From assembly GCF_004684345.1 (NCBI RefSeq), contig NZ_CP038469.1, positions 1,488,001-1,552,000 on the forward strand: a stretch of 64,000 nt of DNA, in the 5' to 3' direction. Shown here piece after piece: positions 1 to 8,010 of the stretch (positions are counted from its first letter, which is position 1; every line of letters starts with the position of its first letter). Made by a program: the position numbers and the translations under genes. The notes beneath the pieces were generated by a model, which ran no database searches, was not told the origin of the DNA, and saw nothing but the letters and a program-made list of their open reading frames with translations. The stretch comes from Citrobacter tructae. GTDB taxonomy: Bacteria; Pseudomonadota; Gammaproteobacteria; Enterobacterales; Enterobacteriaceae.

Positions 1-31
1 GCCACGCTTGATACGCAGAATTAATGCTGTC

Positions 32-62
32 GACTAACGGTGGTGTATCGCCACCGTTAGTC
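32..62. terminator. Hairpin downstream of yecH
   Basis: A 12-bp perfect inverted repeat (arms 32-43 and 51-62, loop of 7) lies just past the yecH stop codon. It probably ends yecH transcription and that of a convergent gene to the left (ftnA in E. coli, outside this window). It has no long T run, so its strength is uncertain. Confidence 0.55.
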
Positions 63-69
63 AACAATC

Positions 70-309
70 TTAATGACGGCAGATCTTGCTTTCGTGTGTA
101 GAGAAGCCATCGTCTTTGGCAATAAACTTCCCCTTCGCCGCTAAAAATGCCACCAACTCAGCCGCCGTCATGCCTTCCGCAGAACAGGTATGAAAACGTG
201 CCTGCTCCCCAAAACGTGCCGTAATCGCCGCCTCAAGGCTGGCATTTGAATACTGTTCACCAGACTCAATCATCATGTTGAGTACTTCGTGGCCGTGAAT
301 AGATTCCAT
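70..309 (-). CDS. yecH: DUF2492 family protein YecH
   Basis: The 79-residue product matches E. coli YecH closely along its whole length, from the MESIHGHEVL start to the SKICRH end. It is a small soluble protein without signal peptide or membrane segment. It carries two cysteines (mid-protein in TCSAEG, and near the C-terminus) and several histidines, so metal binding is conceivable but unproven. No function is established for the family. It is divergent from tyrP, as in E. coli. Confidence 0.9.
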   Translation of the reverse strand: MESIHGHEVLNMMIESGEQYSNASLEAAITARFGEQARFHTCSAEGMTAAELVAFLAAKGKFIAKDDGFSTHESKICRH

Positions 310-414
310 ACATTCTCCTCAATAAAGCCCGTAGCCTAATGTGAACCGCACCACGCTGCTTTGCGCTAACGCAGGAAAAATGTCATCTGGAATACATCTT
401 AATCACTCAATTTT

Positions 415-432
415 TGTAAATATTAATGTACA
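415..432 (+). promoter_or_regulatory. TyrR box upstream of tyrP
   Basis: TGTAAA-N6-TGTACA fits the TyrR operator consensus (TGTAAA-N6-TTTACA) and lies about 90 bp before the tyrP start. TyrR is known to repress tyrP with tyrosine and activate it with phenylalanine. A weaker match may follow at 438-455, nearer the promoter, which would give the strong/weak box pair known from E. coli. The second site is an inference. Confidence 0.75.
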
Positions 433-523
433 GTCATTGTAACGGTCATTTGACGAAAATAGCGTTATGCCTTACCCTGCGCCGCAGATACAACTGTTGA
501 CTATCTCTGGGACAGAGGAAAGC

Positions 524-1735
524 GTGAAGAATAGAACTCTGGGTAGTGTTTTTATCGTGGCGGGAACCACGATTGGTGCCGGTATGTTGGCGATGCCGCT
601 GGCTGCAGCAGGCGTAGGATTTAGCGTCACGCTGGTGTTGTTGGTTGGGTTATGGGCACTAATGTGCTACACCGCGCTGTTGCTGCTGGAAGTGTATCAG
701 CATGTGCCGGCCGACACAGGGCTCGGCACACTGGCGAAACGCTATCTCGGTCGATACGGACAGTGGGTTACTGGTTTTAGCATGATGTTTTTGATGTATG
801 CACTCACAGCGGCGTATATCAGTGGCGCAGGTGAGCTGTTGGCCTCGAGCATCAGTGACTGGACTGGAACAAGCATGTCCCCAACGATGGGCGTGTTACT
901 GTTCACCTTTGTTGCCGGGGGTGTGGTATGTGTAGGTACATCACTGGTTGATCTGTTCAACCGCCTGCTGTTTAGCGCCAAGATTATCTTCCTGGTCGTT
1001 ATGCTGGCGTTGCTGATGCCACACGTCCATAAAGTCAATCTCCTCACTCTGCCGCTTCAGCAGGGACTGGCGCTTTCTGCCATTCCAGTTATCTTCACGT
1101 CATTCGGTTTTCACGGCAGCGTCCCCAGTATCGTCAGCTATATGAACGGGAATATCCGTAAATTACGCTGGGTATTTATTAGCGGCAGCGCCATCCCGCT
1201 GGTTGCCTATATATTCTGGCAACTGGCCACTCTTGGCAGCATTAACTCATCAACCTTTATGGGGCTGTTAGCTGACCATGCAGGCTTAAACGGTTTATTA
1301 CAGGCGTTACGTGAAGTGGTGGCCTCACCGCACGTTGAGCTGGCTGTGCATCTGTTTGCCGACCTCGCGCTGGCAACGTCATTCCTTGGCGTGGCGCTGG
1401 GTCTATTTGATTATCTGGCCGATCTCTTCCAGCGTCGCAATACCGCAGCCGGAAGAATGCAGACCGGCGTGGTGACATTCCTGCCGCCACTGGCATTTGC
1501 TCTGTTCTACCCGCGTGGCTTTGTGATGGCGCTGGGATACGCAGGCGTGGCCCTCGCGGTGCTGGCGCTACTGATCCCGTCAATGCTGGTCTGGCAGAGC
1601 AGAAAACACAATCCTCAGGCAACGTATCGCGTAGCTGGTGGCACCCCGGCGCTGGCGCTGGTGTTTATATGCGGTATTGTGGTGATAGCGGTGCAGTTTT
1701 CTATTGCAGCAGGATTGTTGCCAGAAGTCGGGTAA
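524..1735 (+). CDS. tyrP: Tyrosine-specific transporter TyrP
   Basis: This is an inner-membrane proton symporter for tyrosine of the hydroxy/aromatic amino acid permease family. The protein is 403 residues with about eleven hydrophobic segments and the family's early glycine-rich stretch (VAGTTIGAGMLAMP) near residue 10-25. I chose the GTG at 524 because it gives the family length and follows GAGGAAAGC, a good ribosome-binding site. The upstream ATG at 467 would add 19 residues that the family lacks. A TyrR box precedes it. It is monocistronic, with a terminator shared with the convergent yecA. Confidence 0.95.
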   Translation: MKNRTLGSVFIVAGTTIGAGMLAMPLAAAGVGFSVTLVLLVGLWALMCYTALLLLEVYQHVPADTGLGTLAKRYLGRYGQWVTGFSMMFLMYALTAAYISGAGELLASSISDWTGTSMSPTMGVLLFTFVAGGVVCVGTSLVDLFNRLLFSAKIIFLVVMLALLMPHVHKVNLLTLPLQQGLALSAIPVIFTSFGFHGSVPSIVSYMNGNIRKLRWVFISGSAIPLVAYIFWQLATLGSINSSTFMGLLADHAGLNGLLQALREVVASPHVELAVHLFADLALATSFLGVALGLFDYLADLFQRRNTAAGRMQTGVVTFLPPLAFALFYPRGFVMALGYAGVALAVLALLIPSMLVWQSRKHNPQATYRVAGGTPALALVFICGIVVIAVQFSIAAGLLPEVG

Positions 1736-1736
1736 A

Positions 1737-1764
1737 GAAAAAGGGGCTTACGCCCCTTTTCTTA
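1737..1764. terminator. Bidirectional terminator tyrP/yecA
   Basis: A GC-rich hairpin (AAAAGGGGC, loop TTAC, GCCCCTTTT) with A and T runs on both sides sits between the convergent ends of tyrP and yecA and can stop transcription from either side. Confidence 0.85.
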
Positions 1765-2427
1765 GTGCAGACAGCACTGCTTATATTTTTTACCGCTGCC
1801 GCACGGGCAAGGATCGTTGCGCCCTACTTTGGCATCCACTTTTACCGGAGCCTTAACCGGAACTTCCTGCGGATGCGCCATCCAGTAAGCATGCAGATCC
1901 AGCGCCGCCAGACGGATAGCCTCAACGCTCTCTTCAAACGCCTCTGGGGTCAGTTTTTCCACCACCTCAAAGTTCTCTTCTGTTCCGTGCAGCGCAATCG
2001 CCTCAAGAGCAGGTTTTAACGAATCCGGTAACGCGGACCAGTCGGACAACGCAACGCCGCGCATATAGCCAAAGCACCACTCTTCTACGATAGTCAGCTC
2101 ATGACCTTCAATTTCACGCAGGCCAAACAGCGGTTCAAACTGCTCCGGAAATTCATCCAGGCGATCGGCGGTATCGGCCATATGTTGAAATGCCAGGTTC
2201 ATAAAACGCGCCATTTCTTTTTCGGATGACCAGCGAGGGACATACTGCGCGCCGCCCCATATAGCGACCAGCCACTGCTCCGGCTCAATTTCAAACGGTG
2301 AACTGAGTACCGCCGTCAGTAAGCCGTCCAGCTCTGAGACATCCAGAATCGCCTTTTCCGTATTGTACTTAGTCAGTACATCATCCAGCCATTCCAGCTC
2401 GCTCTCGTTTAATGGTCCCGTTTTCAT
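1762..2427 (-). CDS. yecA: UPF0149/SEC-C protein YecA
   Basis: The 221-residue protein has an N-terminal UPF0149 (YgfB/YecA-like) helical region, a middle part rich in acidic residues, and a C-terminal SEC-C zinc-binding tail. Cysteines 207, 209, 218 and 219 of that tail lie in DPCPCGSGKKYKQCC, the same motif found at the end of SecA. E. coli YecA (AscA) binds SecB and ribosomes through this tail. It matches the E. coli gene in length and position next to tyrP. The following DNA up to leuZ is not conserved with E. coli. Confidence 0.92.
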   Translation of the reverse strand: MKTGPLNESELEWLDDVLTKYNTEKAILDVSELDGLLTAVLSSPFEIEPEQWLVAIWGGAQYVPRWSSEKEMARFMNLAFQHMADTADRLDEFPEQFEPLFGLREIEGHELTIVEEWCFGYMRGVALSDWSALPDSLKPALEAIALHGTEENFEVVEKLTPEAFEESVEAIRLAALDLHAYWMAHPQEVPVKAPVKVDAKVGRNDPCPCGSGKKYKQCCLH

Positions 2428-2611
2428 AACGCTTTTCCTTAGTCAATAATTCTTGCCTGTGATTATCTTACATGGCGTGTGGGATAACGGATACAAATGG
2501 CGTGGGCGGCTTACTGATACCGCCTGTTCAGGTTAACAGGAAACGGGGTAATTCCGGTAGTCAACGCACAAAAGGGATCACAAAATCGCCGGGCATTATA
2601 TCTGCAACACA

Positions 2612-2634
2612 CAATAAAACCACCCGCAGGTGGC
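2612..2634 (-). terminator. Terminator after the merP-like gene
   Basis: On the minus strand CCACC-TGCG-GGTGG is followed by TTTTATTG, a good intrinsic terminator directly after the merP-like stop codon. Its core is one base different from the leuZ terminator at 7987-8010. Confidence 0.75.
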
Positions 2635-2916
2635 TTACTGTTGTTCAATATGGTTCAGCGTGGCCGTATATCCGGTTTTCGCTACTGCATTGAGCAGCGT
2701 ATCGGTCGAGAAACCTTGCGGAACGATGGCTTCAGCCTGACGGGTCTTAAGCGAAGATTTGGCTTTGATCACGCCATCAGTTTCACGCAATGCTTGGTTA
2801 ACCGAAATGACGCACAGCGAGCAGGTCATATTTTGTATATCCAGCACCACTTTTTGATTGGCTGCTTGCGCCCATAACGGCAGTGATAAACACATAAGCA
2901 GCGTCAATATTTTCAT
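2635..2916 (-). CDS. MerP-like periplasmic metal-binding protein
   Basis: This is a 93-residue protein with an N-terminal signal peptide (about residues 1-18, ending LWAQA) followed by one heavy-metal-associated (HMA) domain. The metal-binding pair is Cys32 and Cys35 in MTCSLC, followed by a helix like that of MerP. It is predicted to bind a soft metal ion in the periplasm and pass it to a membrane partner. Its start overlaps the stop of the MerT-like gene by 4 bp (ATGA), so the two are translationally coupled. No merA, merR or other mercury gene is nearby, so the ion (Hg, Cu or another) cannot be named. Confidence 0.75.
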   Translation of the reverse strand: MKILTLLMCLSLPLWAQAANQKVVLDIQNMTCSLCVISVNQALRETDGVIKAKSSLKTRQAEAIVPQGFSTDTLLNAVAKTGYTATLNHIEQQ

Positions 2917-3269
2917 TCAAACACCTCATAATACCAGGCCACCAGCGTGGGGTAGAATAACACTGGCAAAATCAGCATCAGTGCGAACCAGTACAGCACG
3001 CGCATCTGCGTCAGGGTTAACCGCCCTGTGCACCAGAGCCTTTTAGAAAAATAGAGTCGCCAGAACACCCGCAATAATAACCCTATCGTCAGCACCATCA
3101 GGGGAATACGTAAAAACTCAACGCGGGTGAATACAGCGAAACCTGCCGCCGAAATACCAAACAACAGATATAACAGCGGGCCAACGCAGCATAAACCGGC
3201 GGTGACGGCAGCCGCAGCGGCCGTCAGCAGAGTGAGTCCCGCGCCCTTAGCGTTGTTCTGTTGCGACAT
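2913..3269 (-). CDS. MerT-like membrane metal transporter
   Basis: A 118-residue membrane protein with about three hydrophobic segments. The first contains a vicinal cysteine pair (Cys27-Cys28 in GLCCVGPLLY), the hallmark of MerT, where these residues accept the ion from MerP. The second Cys pair of classical MerT in the cytoplasmic loop is reduced to one cysteine (RLWCTG). I prefer the ATG at 3269 (MSQQNN); the ATG at 3317 would add 16 residues lying wholly within the upstream gene. It overlaps the transglutaminase-like gene by 23 bp and the MerP-like gene by 4 bp, so all three form one operon. Confidence 0.7.
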   Translation of the reverse strand: MSQQNNAKGAGLTLLTAAAAAVTAGLCCVGPLLYLLFGISAAGFAVFTRVEFLRIPLMVLTIGLLLRVFWRLYFSKRLWCTGRLTLTQMRVLYWFALMLILPVLFYPTLVAWYYEVFE

Positions 3270-4389
3270 AGCTGTAAGAGAACGCTTTAGGGTCATAGAA
3301 ATTGATCGGATCGCCATCTACTTCAGCATAAGGATAACCAAAGTTGTTCATCGCACCCTGCTCGGTTGCCGGATACAATTCAAAATCACGTCCGTAATTG
3401 AAGCCCACCCAATTCATTTCCCAGTTGCCAAACAGGTAAGCATTGACGGCCTGAACATCGGCATCCTGATGGGCTTTTTTCTCTGCCAGACGCATTTTGG
3501 TCACGTCTGCCGGGTCACACGGCAACCAGCCGTAACCGGCCAGATAGAACTCAGCGCGACAGTGTTGCCCACCGCTGACATCGGCAACCCCTGCGCTGTC
3601 GGCTTTGCCAAACGCGCTTTTTGAATAACGCTCCAGTTTATTGGCTTTCCCCAGGCGGATGCCAAACAGTTCACGCGCCGGTATGCCGCTGGCCCGAGCC
3701 AGTGCCACAAAAACGGAACTCATATCGGTACATTTACCCTTGAGCTTGCCACTTTTCAGGATCTCCGCGACGTCACCCGTGCCGCAGCCGATCACGTCAT
3801 TATCACGCTCCATATAGCGGCTCACCCACTCGTAAATCAAGCGTGCTTTTTTCAATGGGTCCTGCTCCGTACCAGTAATTTTACGTGCGGTTTCCTGAAC
3901 CAGTCCATCAACGGGGGTATGCGCTGTCGGCAGTAGATACGGTTTAACATCCAGCGGGTAAATAATCTGTTCCGGCGCTTGCCAGGTTTTTAGCGCGTCA
4001 TGTTTCAGTGGTTCCCAGTCTGACGTTTCAATCTCAATATCGACCTTCATCAGCAATTCCCCCTGCGAATCTGGCCAGCTGGCAAACAGCGTTTTGGCGC
4101 CGTAGCTGTTATTGGTAGTGACGTAAGCCTGCTTATAGTTACCGCCAAAAACAAGGTTTGTCATCTGCTGAAACGCGGTGTCTACCGGTAACGGGATCCA
4201 AAGCTTTACCATACCGCTTGAACCCTGCGGCGGATTGAGTTTATAGGTTTGTGATAACACAAAACGCCGACGCGCCACCGGTGCAGCCAATGGCTCTGCA
4301 GCCTGTACCGACTGGCTAACGATCGAAGGGCCGACGATACCGACGGCAGAGAGGAGAACGCTATTTTTAAGAAATTGGCGACGTTGCAT
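3247..4389 (-). CDS. Tat-exported transglutaminase-like protein
   Basis: A 380-residue protein whose first 30 residues form a twin-arginine signal (RRQFLK at 3-8, then a hydrophobic stretch to VQAAEP), so it should be exported folded. Residues about 165-300 form a transglutaminase-like cysteine protease fold. The likely catalytic triad is Cys220 (GKCTDMS), His276 (GGQHCRAE) and Asp292 (PCDPAD). Such proteins may cleave, cross-link or simply bind peptides; the substrate is unknown. The flanking N-terminal beta-rich region (45-130) is typical of the family. It is the first gene of an operon with MerT- and MerP-like genes, which suggests a role linked to a metal ion in the periplasm, but this is inference. 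Confidence 0.7.
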   Translation of the reverse strand: MQRRQFLKNSVLLSAVGIVGPSIVSQSVQAAEPLAAPVARRRFVLSQTYKLNPPQGSSGMVKLWIPLPVDTAFQQMTNLVFGGNYKQAYVTTNNSYGAKTLFASWPDSQGELLMKVDIEIETSDWEPLKHDALKTWQAPEQIIYPLDVKPYLLPTAHTPVDGLVQETARKITGTEQDPLKKARLIYEWVSRYMERDNDVIGCGTGDVAEILKSGKLKGKCTDMSSVFVALARASGIPARELFGIRLGKANKLERYSKSAFGKADSAGVADVSGGQHCRAEFYLAGYGWLPCDPADVTKMRLAEKKAHQDADVQAVNAYLFGNWEMNWVGFNYGRDFELYPATEQGAMNNFGYPYAEVDGDPINFYDPKAFSYSYVATEQR

Positions 4390-4630
4390 TGCTGTCTGTC
4401 CATATTGTGTGAGTTGAGCTACGGCAAGCGTAGGAGATCATCACAGCAGACAGACGCTGACATAAAAAGGCGAGTCGATGGGGATTATTCATCAATAACA
4501 GACCTGTTAACTGTGAATGAAAAGAGAACCGATTAAGCCACTTTCAGTTGCAAGAGTACAGGCGCAACAAGAAAAAAGGCGAAGAATGCATATAAATAAG
4601 CAGTCTCCCTGACCGATAGCCCCAGTAAAA

Positions 4631-5101
4631 TTAAAACATAGATACATGAGTGCCTAATTTACGAGCTAACCCCCTTGCTCCTTCGCGCATGACCGTGTCG
4701 TGATTCCAGCGAAATACGGGCGCAGCCAGCGGAGCAAGGTAGTTCATCCAGCGAATCGTGGTCCGAATATTCCAGTCGTATCTGACGATAGTTGCCTTAC
4801 CCAGTTCTACAAAAGACCATACCCCATGACCTTCAACCTCACCACGGGCTTCTCCTTCGAGCAGAGAACAAGGGCGAATATTCAATACGTTGATATCAAA
4901 TGTTAAACGATACGGCAGCGCTCCTTTCCAGGTATAGCGGTGCAACGCCCCGATCCCCTGCACATCGCCTTTCTTGAGTTCGATGACTTGCTCCAGACTT
5001 ATCCACCACTCAGGCCACTGGTCCGGGTGCGAGAATACCTCCCAGACCTCCTGGAGTGACGCCTCAACCCGCCAGACGGTAGAGAATTGATATTCGGCCA
5101 T
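4631..5101 (-). CDS. SRPBCC/START-like family protein
   Basis: A 156-residue soluble protein with the SRPBCC (polyketide cyclase/START-like) pattern. The N-terminal strand and helix contain VEASLQEVWEVFSHPDQWPEWW, split by the typical Trp-rich loop, and a long C-terminal helix begins near residue 120. There is no signal peptide. The fold makes a hydrophobic cavity that binds lipids or other small ligands; no substrate can be named. It begins 13 bp after the DUF1571-like gene and is probably cotranscribed with it. Confidence 0.65.
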   Translation of the reverse strand: MAEYQFSTVWRVEASLQEVWEVFSHPDQWPEWWISLEQVIELKKGDVQGIGALHRYTWKGALPYRLTFDINVLNIRPCSLLEGEARGEVEGHGVWSFVELGKATIVRYDWNIRTTIRWMNYLAPLAAPVFRWNHDTVMREGARGLARKLGTHVSMF

Positions 5102-5114
5102 GGACCTGACTCCT

Positions 5115-5816
5115 TTAAGGCGTGAAGAAATCGGCGGGGAAACGCAGGTTGACGATCATGGCGTCCATAAGCACCGTTTCCAACGATTTACCCTCTGACG
5201 TGTAGCTCATCACTTTGGCAGGCAATCCATGGTAGTTATCTAACCAAACGTCATAACGATGAACACCATCAACAACCATGCCCCTCGCCCCCACCACCGA
5301 GACATGCGTTACTGAGCGACCGGACAGGTTCTCCACGCCAAGGGTGGTGGTTGTCCCCTCACGCTGCAAACGACGAATATTCCCCAGCAAAACGCCGATG
5401 TCTGACCGATCAACCCGATGACCACGCTCATCCTGGATCAGCGAATTCGTGGGCGAGAGACTTAGCACAGGCAACGTCCCCAGCCCAAATGGCCATAACT
5501 TCACTTTACCGCTGACGGGGTTATAGGTCAGCACTGCGCCAGCATGGGGTTGGGTAAAGTCCATCCGTACATAACCAGGCTTTTTATAGCTATAGCGAAT
5601 AATTTTACTCTCCTCCGCAGTCGATGAAGAGAGCATAACAACCTGATAAGATTGCATTTTATCAAAACTTTGCTGAGAGAGACTGATGGGATCAGTCGTC
5701 ATGGCGATTTGTGGCAGCGCTGATGCCACGGCGATGCTCACTGCTGCCGGGTACGCTATAGTACAAAAAACGAGTAACGTTGCAGGCATTACCGTCGCAG
5801 AGAGTGAGCCTCTCAT
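5115..5816 (-). CDS. Exported DUF1571/LolA-like protein
   Basis: A 233-residue protein with an N-terminal signal peptide or anchor (about residues 1-35, ending ASALPQIA). The beta-rich body resembles DUF1571 and the LolA/RseB-type lipoprotein-binding fold: a SFDKMQSY helix, then repeated antiparallel strands such as YKKPGYVRMDF and YDVWLDNYHGLPAKV. I chose the ATG at 5816 because TGGAGGCGATC precedes it; an in-frame ATG at 5846 would add 10 residues before the signal. It is likely periplasmic. With the downstream SRPBCC gene it forms a two-gene unit that may handle a hydrophobic ligand (inference). Confidence 0.6.
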   Translation of the reverse strand: MRGSLSATVMPATLLVFCTIAYPAAVSIAVASALPQIAMTTDPISLSQQSFDKMQSYQVVMLSSSTAEESKIIRYSYKKPGYVRMDFTQPHAGAVLTYNPVSGKVKLWPFGLGTLPVLSLSPTNSLIQDERGHRVDRSDIGVLLGNIRRLQREGTTTTLGVENLSGRSVTHVSVVGARGMVVDGVHRYDVWLDNYHGLPAKVMSYTSEGKSLETVLMDAMIVNLRFPADFFTP

Positions 5817-6020
5817 GATCGCCTCCAGCATCAACATGGTCTGCAAACAGGCACAATCACCTGTTATCTGTGTTCATTATAGGGGGTAATTCAGCGGCTC
5901 TGACCACCAGGCTAGTCATTATTCGTATATGCGGAGCGGTAAAATTAATCATGCTTAGGTCGGGCATCGACACCGCACAACGCTATACTTTAATAGCCAC
6001 ATTTTTACCAGGTATTCATC

Positions 6021-6365
6021 ATGAAACGGCCACGGGTGCTTTCATGCATCGCCATCACAGTACTGCTGATGGTGTCATTCTGTGCTACCGCCAGCACCTT
6101 GCAAGATCAAGCCGCAAGGGAGCGTGAATTAAGTGCCGCACTGGCTACCGGCAACAGCGTCATCATCATTGGTGGGACGGATGACTTCGGTTTCACGCTC
6201 AGAACCCGCAACAAGATCCACCGGCCATTTGCTCTTCAGGATGGCATTGGCGATCCCGTTATGTTCAACAGCTTCCAGAACCACAGTGATAATCCTGCCC
6301 GGGATGGGTTCAGGAACAACCCGGCCCGGGGAGGCTTTATGCTGGGTGCACCTATTCGCAGATAA
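6021..6365 (+). CDS. Small exported protein of unknown function
   Basis: A 114-residue protein with a clear signal peptide (about residues 1-25, hydrophobic core with FCATAS at its end). The mature part is short and polar and ends with two related blocks, DNPARDGF and NNPARGGF. I do not recognise the family. The start follows CCAGGTATTC, a modest ribosome-binding site. It stands alone, divergent from the DUF1571-like gene, and is followed by AT-rich DNA. Confidence 0.5.
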   Translation: MKRPRVLSCIAITVLLMVSFCATASTLQDQAARERELSAALATGNSVIIIGGTDDFGFTLRTRNKIHRPFALQDGIGDPVMFNSFQNHSDNPARDGFRNNPARGGFMLGAPIRR

Positions 6366-6650
6366 TTATAGTCGGAATAGCATTCAATTTTAATGAGAGG
6401 ATAATAACATCCTAACGACAAGAAATAATACACATCGCCAATAGTCACCTCATCCTGTACCGTTAGAATGAATACGCAGATAAATATATAATGATTAAGT
6501 TGTAATTTCACACCAATATAAAATTGACATGTGTAATATAGATTACTAGCGTATATAAACAGGTTTCGATTTTTAATAAATAGCACCGCATCTATTCCGC
6601 CGTCAACAAAACGATATTTCAGTATTTATTCGTATTGAGAGAGCAAGAAA

Positions 6651-7073
6651 ATGCGACAATCGGCATTATCTGTTGCGCTGGAAGTGAAGCCCGAAAGTTA
6701 CGAGTATTTAGCTTACCTGCTGAATAAACTATACATCAGACGGGATACCGTTCAACAAGGTATCACTGGCGAGTTTGCGCCATTTCTGGCCTCCGTTCCC
6801 GTTTTACATTTCATGTCACTCAGTCTCTTTCCTGGCTATGAGTACGATCCACTATTCGTTATCGAAGCCAATTTTGATGGTGAGCCTGGCCCCTTTTGGG
6901 CGCAACTTGAAGCCGCTATCGGCCCTGAGATCCGCAGTTTTCTAGCCTGTTGTAAATGCCCGCGGGATGGTCTCGGCCCCCTATTCACTATCAGAAACCT
7001 CAAGCTCTGTAGATCGGGTATCGGTATTTGCCGTAAGGGCTTTGATGAATGTATTGGTGAATCGAAAGGCTGA
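6651..7073 (+). CDS. Probably truncated orphan protein
   Basis: A 140-residue reading frame with a good start (GAGAGAGCAAG before ATG). The first 115 residues look like a real alpha/beta module: SALSVALEVKP, VLHFMSLSLFP and FVIEANFDGEPGPF resemble the ferredoxin-like N-terminal module of some large peroxidase- or catalase-associated proteins. From about residue 118 on the sequence (LCRSGIGICRKGF) no longer looks like that module and overlaps the remnant of the next gene. It is therefore probably the 5' part of a longer gene that was deleted. Function unknown. Confidence 0.35.
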   Translation: MRQSALSVALEVKPESYEYLAYLLNKLYIRRDTVQQGITGEFAPFLASVPVLHFMSLSLFPGYEYDPLFVIEANFDGEPGPFWAQLEAAIGPEIRSFLACCKCPRDGLGPLFTIRNLKLCRSGIGICRKGFDECIGESKG

Positions 7074-7801
7074 ACGACGCGTATAAAAAAATATTACGGG
7101 AAGTTGACGCCCGATAATTTAACCTGGATGAGGATAAATACTCAGGTGTCTTTTTACCTGTGCCCTTTGAATAATACCGGTATTCACCGGTAAAAATCAT
7201 GCTGATTGGACGTGAAACCGCTGGCTGGAATACGCTGAATGGTAAGAATACAATATCACGGGTGCTGGGACTTATACCTGACGTCACCATCGAGCAGGTG
7301 GTTGAAGAGGCTGTGGCTCGTTACAAGAAACATCTTTCGGTAAAAAGCGATGGAACGTCAAACTTCAAATCACGTAACAGCTTCACACAATACCATTTCC
7401 GGCTGGCCCGGGAGCTAGATATTCCTCCTCAAGCCATCGTGTATGCCAATCTACTGGCGTGGGATTACGATGTGCTGCCCCCTCTAACTCGCCCTGAAAA
7501 TGAAGTGCAGGAGGTCATATTGGCCTCACTGAAACTGCTGGCGGTACAAATTAAACACCTTGAGCCCGATTTCATTATCTTTGCATCCGGAGCCCGGAGA
7601 ACAGACTACATCATAAAACAGGTGCTTACTGAGCTAGGCGGCTATGAGACTTCTTCCGTCATTCCGGGGAAGCTATGGGAGTTTAAAGTAGGTAACGCTA
7701 TCTGTTTCAGAATTGCCTATCCAAGGGCTATGCGCGGACACCAGCAGTACAGAGATGAGGTGATTGCACGAATTAAGCGACATTGCACTCATGGCTGCTA
7801 G
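7049..7801 (+). pseudogene. Uracil-DNA-glycosylase-like gene, decayed
   Basis: An open frame from ATG 7199 gives 200 residues beginning MLIGRETAGWN, which resembles a conserved inner motif of UDG-like proteins rather than a natural N-terminus. Reading the same frame upstream gives a plausible missing N-terminal region (IERLNDAYKKIL, NLDEDKYSGVFLPVPF, YRYSPVKI) interrupted by stops at 7058 (TGA), 7115 (TAA) and 7172 (TAA). Later motifs are AIVYANLLAWDYD, DFIIFASGARRTD and FRIAYPRAMRGH, with the last resembling the His-containing loop of the fold. I infer a gene inactivated by nonsense mutations; translation from 7199 as a shortened protein cannot be excluded. Confidence 0.5.
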
Positions 7802-7986
7802 TGCATTACAGATTACTCAGTAGGTATCCCTGAGCAACCCTTCCCAGAAGAGTACCGGAAACGGGCGAATCGGCCTGGTTCTCTATGCTAGAGGCGACAC
7901 GTTCGATTCGACATTGACAGGCTGGAGATTGCACTTCATTGCACCCCGTGAGCACAGGATATGCACAGGACGTGAATTTCAGGCAC
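7802..7986. other. Intergenic stretch without visible gene
   Basis: Between the decayed UDG-like gene and the tRNA terminator I see no credible coding frame, tRNA fragment or repeat. It is the right-hand end of the variable block inserted between yecA and leuZ. Confidence 0.5.
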
Positions 7987-8010
7987 AAAAAAACCACCCG
8001 TAGGTGGTTT
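7987..8010 (-). terminator. Terminator of the glyW-cysT-leuZ operon
   Basis: On the minus strand AAACCACC-TACG-GGTGGTTTTTTTG forms a short GC hairpin with a T run, about 40 bp after the leuZ 3' end. Confidence 0.85.

Noticed and set aside
2472..2877. Plus-strand open frames between yecA and the merP-like gene
   Set aside because: They run antisense into the merP-like gene, cross its terminator and lack a start signal.
2635..3269. A classical mercury-resistance operon
   Set aside because: Only MerT- and MerP-like products are present; there is no reductase, MerR or operator, and the third gene is unrelated to mer.
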